In this document: piece after piece, positions 56,675-64,000 of the stretch
Numbering within the stretch: the first letter of the stretch is position 1
Layout: each line of letters starts with the position of its first letter
Made by a program: the position numbers and the translations under genes
Assembly: GCA_037952775.1 (NCBI GenBank)
Contig: JBANAY010000003.1
Coordinates: 31,248,001-31,312,000, forward strand
Direction: 5' to 3'
From: Clonostachys chloroleuca
Lineage: Eukaryota > Ascomycota > Sordariomycetes > Hypocreales > Bionectriaceae
Length of the DNA stretch: 64,000 nucleotides
The notes under the pieces: model-generated
Database searches by the model: none
What the model saw: the letters and a program-made list of their open reading frames with translations, nothing else
Told to the model about the DNA's origin: nothing

Positions 56675-57832
56675 ATGCTTCTCTGGATAGCCTTCCCAGT
56701 GATCGTGAAGCAATGCTCTGCTCAGGTCACCGTTGTCAATAGCTCCACGTGCGGCTGCTTCTTAACCAATGGGTCGACGCCAACGTACTACTCAGACCGG
56801 ATCTTCTTCGACTTCAGACCATTGTCGCAGTATTCCGGTGTTCCTGATCTTCTCGGAGAAATATCTGAGACAACCAAAGCAGTCGCCAGCAGCGACTATT
56901 TCTCAAGTACGCATTGGACCGACGTCTGGTCTCTGCAGCGGTGGTCGAACAAAATCGGGAAAGGTGACGAGCTGAGAGGGGATGCTTCCTACCTGATGCT
57001 CAATACGTGGAATAATGTTTACATTGAGAAGAACGATGGCGGGGACTCCCCATCAGACACATTCTTGACCATGCGGACAAGCCGCCAGAAAGCCTTCCAG
57101 TCCGTAGCTGAGTTTCAGTCTGCCGAGGCCAATTACAAGTACCTGTCTATCCGGATGCTCTCTCGAACGATTGGAAGCCCTGGCGCATGCACTGCCATGT
57201 TTACCTACAGAGACACGCGCGATGGATCCAAGGTCCAAGAAGCAGACGTCGAAATGCTCACGGGCCGGCCCAAGAACAGGATTCAGTATACGAACCAGCC
57301 ATCCTATAATGGAAACGAGACTTTCCCAGAAGCCACGAGAAATGGCACACTGCCCAATGGCAGTCTGTTCTCCGACTGGCTCGTGCATCGTCTTGATTGG
57401 ACTCCGGACCGAAGCGTCTGGTATGTTGATGGGCAGGAGACTGCCAACATCGAGTTCCAAACACCACGCGATGCGTCTCGGGTCCATTTCAACACATGGA
57501 CCAACGGCGGATCCTGGACTGGGAAAATGCTGGTGGGTGGTGAGGCGTTCATGCAGATTCAATGGATCGAGATGGTCTACAACACGACCACCGAGAGTGT
57601 CATGAGTGACAAGGAGCGGAGGTGGGCTCCTGGTGGCGTCCTATCGGAACGAGCAACCACTGGTGATCAATGTCAGGTGGTTTGCAGCATTGACGAAAGT
57701 GATACAGCAGGTGAGATTGCCTTGTTGTGGGACAGTGCGGCGGCACATATGTTCGCGCACCAAGGTCTTTGGAGATGGTCTACATTGACTTTGCCGATTT
57801 GGAGTCTTGTCACCTTATCTCTTGTCATATGA
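56675..57832 (+). CDS. secreted GH16-family glycoside hydrolase or transglycosylase
   Basis: Intronless, 385 aa from ATG 56675. A signal peptide (MLLWIAFPVIVKQCSA) is followed by VTVVNSSTCGCFLTNGS. The beta-jelly-roll landmarks follow: FFDFRPLS, the catalytic EADVE (Glu189, Asp191, Glu193) in the form ExDxE with MLTG after it, HRLDWTPDRSVWYVDGQ and FNTWTNGGSWTG. GH16 enzymes cut or rejoin beta-1,3-glucans and related wall polymers with two Glu residues. The substrate cannot be fixed here, but the Cys pair near the N-terminus and the ending resemble fungal wall-acting members. The last 20 residues are hydrophobic (LPIWSLVTLSLVI), so the protein is probably membrane- or GPI-anchored. Several NxS/T sites. 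Intact. Confidence 0.87.
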   Translation: MLLWIAFPVIVKQCSAQVTVVNSSTCGCFLTNGSTPTYYSDRIFFDFRPLSQYSGVPDLLGEISETTKAVASSDYFSSTHWTDVWSLQRWSNKIGKGDELRGDASYLMLNTWNNVYIEKNDGGDSPSDTFLTMRTSRQKAFQSVAEFQSAEANYKYLSIRMLSRTIGSPGACTAMFTYRDTRDGSKVQEADVEMLTGRPKNRIQYTNQPSYNGNETFPEATRNGTLPNGSLFSDWLVHRLDWTPDRSVWYVDGQETANIEFQTPRDASRVHFNTWTNGGSWTGKMLVGGEAFMQIQWIEMVYNTTTESVMSDKERRWAPGGVLSERATTGDQCQVVCSIDESDTAGEIALLWDSAAAHMFAHQGLWRWSTLTLPIWSLVTLSLVI

Positions 57833-60351
57833 ACATTCACGTCCGATACGTAGAGAAGTTGCCGCGAGTTGTCTGCCAATCCCATCATTAATCGCGATAA
57901 TGGCTGTGTTGGCGTAATTGGACTCTAGTGTGGTGCGATAAATCGTAGAACTCGACCCCCTACCCTGGAGCCAAACGACTTCGGAATCAGGGTGTTGAAG
58001 GTCATGAAGCAGGTCAGACCGAATTTGGGTTGCATTGCAGCTGTAAAACCTCCGGTCCTCGTCTAGGCATTACACGGACCCATGCGTTTCACAAAGATCG
58101 ATATACGGCGAGCTGTATGTGGTTATACATTCCAGGCAGGACAGGAAATAATTCTACAAGGCGCAGGCGACATGGGTCATTTTTCGGGCATCTTTCGGGC
58201 CGCGATCGTAGCATGGCGACAATGCATCAGAATGCCCGAGAGCCGAGACTGGCACTCGGGCAGGTTCCGAAAAACGTGAGACACCAAAAAAGCCCCGTCC
58301 AGGCTTTGATTGTAAGCAAAGAATGCTGTGTTCTCTCTCTGATGGATGACGAGAACAGATGACAAGCTGGTGTATCCTGCACGACCCCGTCTTGTACTGA
58401 CACTACATAGATGTCGATGACTTGGTGTAGAAAGAGCAATGCCACTATCTTGATACCAGGAACCCGTCGGTATAATCTGTACAATGTTGATGGGATCGAT
58501 AACCGGACGGGATGCATGAAGTCGCCATTGGCCAAAGCGTTGGTGCGACGCTGGAAGGCAAGAAAGCTTCTAGAACTCGGGCGTAGAGAAGTGGATCGAT
58601 AGAGCCCTAGTCAGCGCGGACCAACGACAAGGGTGATGAGAGTGACGCCATGGCTCGCAGGTTGTGGGCTGTTGCTGTACGCTGGAAGCAATGGACATGT
58701 CCTTGCAAGCACGCAAAGCAGGACTTCTCCTTTCTTTACCTCTCCATTCCCCCCCCCCCCCCCGTTTAGAGTAGAATACCACGTCTGAATGGCACCAGTA
58801 CCTGGCTACACTGGGGGTGGAACTGGAGAGACAGGATAGCATGATACGGATCCTTAAGCCCAATCCAGGAGTTAAGACGCAATGACGCTGTCCCTGAGAA
58901 TGGGCCACAAGGGTACTTTGGTGGACCCGCGGAAGTGCGCAATTCAGATTCTCTGTTCATCACCCGACGTTATTCGTGGTCACTATTGGTGCGAGCGAGT
59001 CGGCTGCTTCGGCGTGCGGCTGAAGAGTTTTCACCAGGCGGTCGCGATGATTGGATAGTAGCGTCCCCAGTGTGTGCTCAATAGAGCGGTGCGACACATG
59101 CTGAGCATACTTTAGGTGTCCGGTGAAGAATCAGCATGAGAGCAGCCCCTATGGTTCGTACCTTTTGCATTTAAATTGATCTACCCCGGCCGAAGCTGCA
59201 AAGTAAGGTAGTCGCCATGCACAAAATGTACAAAATGTGGAGGTATTACCTAACATCCGTTCTCATGGAAAAAGAAAAGTAGAGACGGCTGAGGATGGCT
59301 CGGGGAGAGCTGCGTGGATGTTAGCGATCGCCTTGTTTTGTTCTTTTTTTTTTAATCCCTCCTTCACTCAACAAGCCTAATTCACGACAAGTGCAGATTC
59401 ATCGTGGGCCCACGAGGTATTAATTACACGGGCGACACTCATAATATTCTCAGGGCAGTAGCGAGTGGCATGCTGCGTTGATTGAGTGGGGGTAGGCACG
59501 GGTGTGTATTGCTCTGGAAGTGATTAGGGTGTGCCCCCAGTGAGGCTTGCCCCAATTGGGGCAAGCGTGACAGAGCTCTCTGGCAAGTCGAGAAAGGGCG
59601 CAGTGCCAAAGCTTCAGACCGGTGATACGAGTTAATGACTGTGGAGAGGCCCAGCATGAACAATTAAAAGGTATTGGCAGCCGGAGTTTCGAGTTGACGA
59701 CTACCTAGGCTCGCCCGTTAACTCTTGCACGCACGAAAGAGACACGACCGACTCGTCCACCCACAGGCAGCCTTCGAGCGAGGGTAGCGGGAGAGGAGAC
59801 CACCACGCCGCGCGAGAGGGGTGTCTCCAAGATTTTAGGTCAGGTGCTGCGCCGTGACTGGCCCAAGAGAGCCGACCCCTCATTGCAAATTCTTATTACA
59901 TAAAAGAAGAAGGGCGAGTCCTCATTCACTCAGTCCAACTCTGTTATCTTCCCCAAACAGCCTGCGCCCGCACGAGCACATCAGTCCAAGCAATTTAAAA
60001 CCTTTGACAAACAGAATTGCAGGCTTATCTCGCACACACGCGCGGGTGCTGTTTCCCTTACGTTTCCCCCCTGCGCCTCTGCATCCCTGATAGGTCCAAC
60101 AGGCGCGCCCTGGGTAAATTGTGTTGCACCCCGTCATCTTCTGCGCCCGCAACTCATCTTCAACGGGCGCACCAAGACCTCTCTCGACCGTTCAATTCGC
60201 AGCACCGACGCCAGTACGTTCCACAGTGACGACGTCACATACGCCTGGACGGAACACCCTGAATTGATTCAATCGATCCTGACATTCCCGGAGCCCAGCA
60301 CCCCGGCCGCCGCCGCCGCCGCCGCCCTGGTTGGTCCCGCTTGCCGGAGGG
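57833..60351. other. intergenic region and kapC promoter/leader
   Basis: No gene supported. A run of about 16 C lies near 58747-58762. The last about 400 nt before 60352 are C/T-rich and include (CCG)n around 60305-60325, probably in the transcribed leader of kapC. Confidence 0.5.
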
Positions 60352-61907
60352 ATGGCCGACAAGATGTCTATCGACAAGACTCAGCACGCTCCGAACGACC
60401 ACCGTCACCTGCAGCACCAGCAGCTTCACGAGGATAGCGATGATTCCCTAGGTTCCTCCCCAGACGGCGGGCAGGCTACCCCTGCCGCATCAGTGAGCAA
60501 TGTTGCTGTATCGCTCGCTCCTCAAGATGGTCAACAACCCAAACGCAAGGGTGGCCGCAAGCCGGTGAGTACCTACAACTTCTCTACCTGGTCCTCTCGA
60601 CTTGCAAATCCGACCTTTTTTTTGTCTGCAAACCCTACAATGTGATCTTTAAACCCGCCGAGATATTCAAACGGGATTTACTTGGGTTCAAACAAGCACT
60701 CGGGTCCCTGCACCGCCTTCATTGTTTATGCATATGTTTCTGTTAATACACTCGTGCTGATATCTACTCCCTAGATCTATGCGACATCTGAAGAACGCAA
60801 ACAACGCAACAGGCAGGCTCAAGCTGCCTTCCGAGAGCGCCGAACTGAATACATCAAGCAGCTTGAGGAGACTATTCGAGTCCACGAGACGAACTTACAC
60901 AGTCTCCAGACTGCACACCGCACTGCTGCCGATGAATGTCTTATGCTGAGATACAAGAACTCTCTATTGGAGCGTATTCTCCTCGAGAAGGGTGAGTCTT
61001 TGCTTCCTCATCGTCTTCATTCTTGTCCTGGGCCATAACTGATACATCTCTCTGCTAGGCATCGATGTCCAGGCTGAACTCCGCGCGAAAACTGGTAGCC
61101 CTAACCTGGGGCCTACCCATATGCCTCAGAACCTTGTGCAACCACCCCCTATCCAACGGGCGATTATGAACCGCCACCACCAGTCACGTCGGTCGAATGC
61201 AAGCATAGCCCCCAAGGCTGAACCTCCAGTGAGCCTGCCAACGCCTCACAGGACAACAGCCTCTCCAAAGAGCCGCCCAACGCCTCCTTCTCACAGTAGT
61301 TCACCCAAGAACCATACCACATCTGGTTTCTCACCTGCTGCATCTGACACAATGTCGATGAGGGGAGGTGTGCATGGCATGTCGCGCCAGCCTATTCACG
61401 CGATGCCGCCAACATCGCAACAATCCAGGCACCCTCCTCCGCCACAGGCTCAAGGCGGCCGTCACGGCCCAGCCAACTCTGGAGCATCATTTTACCCCAC
61501 CCCGGCATTCCAAAACCACATTGAGCAACTTGGTATGTTGATATACTGGCTCACGCTTTGCTGCAACGATTTAACTAATACTGTGTCTAGAGCAAGAATA
61601 TGATGCGCAAGCTGATATGGTTGACGATTCTGAGATGGATACACCAGGTGGACCTGGCCCATACCCTTCAAGCTTCCATCACGAGGCACCCCATGTGCTC
61701 TCACCAGCCTCCAATGGGCCAGGGCATCATCACGGATTGCCTCAGCAGCACCACGAACCCCAACATCATGGACAGACGACGCAGGGGCAATATCCTTCCA
61801 TGACCCAACTTCTGGATCAGAACCTCGATTGGGACCCATTCGGGCTGAGCGCCAGCATGGCATTTCCCTCTCAGTCATATACCGTTGACCAGGCCAACAT
61901 GAGGTGA
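60352..61907 (+). CDS. kapC: bZIP transcription factor KapC
   Basis: Four exons: 60352-60564, 60775-60991, about 61059-61532 and 61591-61907, predicted 406 aa. Introns carry GTGAGT, GTGAGT and GTATGT donors and TAG acceptors. Exon 1 ends QPKRKGGRKP, a nuclear-signal-like stretch. Exon 2 starts with the basic region: N83-R-Q-A-Q-A-A-F-R91, the NxxAQxxFR form of the fungal Pap1/Yap class, followed by a leucine zipper (IKQLEETIRVHETNLHSLQ). KAHRTAADECLMLRY-like text and LLERILLEKGIDVQAELRAK follow, matching what I recall of KapC. The C-terminal half is Pro/Ser/His-rich and ends near LDQNLDWDPFGLS, a possible activation patch. Such factors act in the nucleus; KapC is usually described as a putative regulator with stress and development roles. 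The exact third-exon start may be off by one base. Confidence 0.86.
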
Positions 61908-63207
61908 ACGCGCTTGATGAATGTCACCGTCAACACGAATATCTCTGCGTCCAACGAGAGAATCGGCTAGGGTTCACTCTAGCTACCCTTCTTCGACTAT
62001 GCTAAAACACAAATACGTGTGTCTTTAAACGCCGCGCCTAGTTTCGGCTAAAATATGACATCGAGGCACTCCCTTGGTGCGTCGAGAGCCTCCGATGGAC
62101 GCGAGAAAACCTTGCTACAGGCGCTCATCGTGGTATTGGGCCGCTGAGACATATCCAGGCCATAAATACCTATGGTGCTGGGGCCAGAGCGTCAGCTAGC
62201 CCCCTGGGCCCGCGCTACTATCGCGACAAATTGAAAAGAACAAAGATTTCCCGTCTTACTCGAAAACAAACCTCATGCTTGCTTCATACCCCTTATGAAA
62301 ATATCAATACACTATGCCTGCCTCTCTTACAATTGATGCAAGCAGGGCACGCCATTGCCCATCGAAAACATTAAAATTTTGACCTTTATATACTTTCCAT
62401 GAAGACGACTTGTTGTATGGGAAACCTTCTGCAGATCTCATCTGCGATGAGCCATGAATGTGAGCAATGAAACGGAGTCGGTTTGAAGATAGCACGGAGT
62501 CTGTTGGTTGGAATGGGTCAATGGTTACGAGCGATTTGTCTTCTTATACACTATATATATGGGAGGAAAAGTTTATCTTTTTTACGGGTAATAACGAAGC
62601 GACTATGACCAGTGAGATGAGGTGAAAAAGCCGATGATGATGCAGGGTTTCGTGTCATGCTATACTTGCCCACCTATTCATAAGTCTAGTGAAGACTAGT
62701 TTCCGGTCCCCGTGCAATAGTACTATGCAGGGTTGTAAGTGCAGTGCTGCCCCTGGCGGAATCGACACGGCCTCTGATCATCCGTGCGATGGGCGAGCTT
62801 AGACGTTATGGATGATATCATTGTGGTCTCTCTGCTACTGTATGCGATGATCTTTGGCCATGTGGGAGACACAATGCTAAAGCTTGCTGGACATCCCCGG
62901 TAACAAGCACCGTGTATTCAAATTCAGCGACAGGCACCTTTGACGCAGAGAGCATACAGTGTCCGCACTGTAGCGTGACTTGACCGTCTGTCGGGTCTGC
63001 GCTTTCCGCTGTGGGTCTCGCGGGAGCTTGGGCCACCCGAAAAGTAAACAAACAACACCCCCGCCAGTCTCAACGCGAAATCGTCCTTCCATTTCTTTTG
63101 ACATCATAACCAGCATTCCTGGACCTTACCATCCCTTTCCAACTCCATCCCAGCTTAAGATTACTGCCGGGATATTCCAATTTGCCAGGTCAAGCGCATC
63201 GCACAAG
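61908..63207. other. intergenic region
   Basis: It carries the kapC 3' UTR and then the promoter of the last gene. No supported gene inside. Short minus-strand frames at 62818-63116 lack support. Confidence 0.5.
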
Positions 63208-64000
63208 ATGTCGCCGCCACGACGCCGTTCCTCTCGGCTTGCCGCTGCTACTCCTAAGGTATGTTTGCTCTGTCGTGATCTCACCTGACCGCCTCGAGTC
63301 TTGGACGGGCTTTCGTTATCTGACCGTGGTCCATTAGGCCAGTAAAGCGAAACCAGAGTTGTCGTCTGTAAGCGAACACCATGAACCCGTCCAGACGCCC
63401 CGAAGATCCTCGAAGAGATCGCAGCAGCTCGAGCAGAGCACGCCTCAGGCTGCCCCGACCACGCCAGCTTCATCCGCGCTGAAGCCTCCCCACGATGAGA
63501 TGCACCCCAGCAAGTGCCAGGCATCAATGGCAGCACCGTCCTCGGCCTTGAGGCTTGGCTTTTCCGACATTAAGGCCTCGAGACATGAACAATCCGGTCT
63601 CCCTGGCTGTGCCCAGGGCACACCTACCAAGATTGGCCGGCCTCCATCGTCTGCTTTCACCTTTCGCTTTGTGCGCGGCGCCGCGGATATGAAGCTCAGT
63701 GAGAATGCTCAGCGTCTCATGGATGAGCTTCGGGAGCAGGCAAACAAGATCAAGGCGGATCTTGTGTCTCAGAGGGAGGCTGGTGGTGGAATCGATTTCC
63801 CAGCCATTCAGCCTGCCAGTGAGAAGAAGAAGCAGGGACGCTTTAGTGCCGCCCACGAGGCCGAGTTCAAGAAGATGGACTCGATTGAGAATCACGCGTC
63901 TGCCTGGAGAGCTACGCGAACCACACCCGTCAAGCCAAGCTTGAAGCGCTCATCATCCAAGGCTGAGCTGGATGCCGCTACTCCCACGTCCGCCAGGTCC
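63208..64000 (+). CDS. basic Ser/Pro-rich protein, partial at window end
   Basis: Exon 1 63208-63258 (MSPPRRRSSRLAAATPK) and exon 2 from 63338, joined by a GTATGT...TTAG intron; the frame stays open to base 64000, so the 3' end lies outside. At least 238 residues are visible. The N-terminus is Arg/Ser/Pro-rich with TPRRSSKRSQQ, like chromatin or spindle proteins. Two conserved-looking blocks follow: FTFRFVRGAADMKLSENAQRLMDELREQANKIKAD (helical) and GRFSAAHEAEFKKMDSIENHASAWRA, a HxxxFxKMxSI pattern. I have seen that pattern in basic fungal nuclear proteins, but I cannot name the family. No function is assigned. Confidence 0.7.

Overview
The window is nuclear DNA of a filamentous ascomycete (Pezizomycotina, most probably Sordariomycetes). 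The grounds are short GT-AG introns (about 50-190 nt) with CTRAC-type branch points, pyrimidine-rich promoters, and a conserved gene set: Med15, a Whi5-type repressor, an M18 aspartyl aminopeptidase, an RTA1-like protein, exportin-T, Ypp1, Rix1 and kapC, alongside fungus-specific families such as DUF6594, DUF3632-like and GPI Ser/Thr-rich proteins. There are no operons, CRISPR arrays, rRNA or convincing tRNA genes. Exon coordinates were worked out by hand from splice signals and reading-frame continuity.

Layout. 1-5998 is non-coding and ends in the pyrimidine-rich, TATA-containing promoter of a Q-rich Med15 gene (5999-10542, +). Then follow a Whi5/Nrm1-type G1/S repressor (12653-13697, +), a convergent aspartyl aminopeptidase (14168-15899, -) and an RTA1-like seven-helix membrane protein (17205-18419, -). 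18.4-26.1 kb is a gene-poor, decayed stretch: a broken lysine-rich secreted-type gene with hexapeptide repeats, several K-rich fragments on the same strand, and an ABC-transporter nucleotide-binding-domain relic. An F-box-like gene (26506-28464, +) and exportin-T (29120-32448, -) follow, then 4.6 kb of intergenic DNA and a GPI-anchored wall protein (37108-38114, +).

38.5-48 kb is a second accessory island, visibly more AT-rich. It holds a DUF6594 membrane protein, a possible small secreted protein exon, a frameshifted DUF3632-like gene, a one-helix membrane protein with a Cys module, and a Cys-rich zinc-binding-type pseudogene. Three copies of a short interspersed repeat occur here, two of them flanking that pseudogene. 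From 48 kb housekeeping genes resume: Ypp1 (PI4-kinase complex, -) divergent from Rix1 (60S ribosome assembly, +), a WW-domain protein (-), a secreted GH16 enzyme (+), the bZIP regulator kapC (+), and the start of a basic, Ser-rich protein cut by the window end.

I found no coherent undescribed multi-gene system. The points most worth checking are the interspersed repeat with its flanked pseudogene, the K-rich repeat family decaying around an ABC relic, a possible hidden secreted protein exon, a homopolymer frameshift in RIX1, and a CAG repeat that doubles as a set of tandem splice acceptors in the Whi5-type gene.
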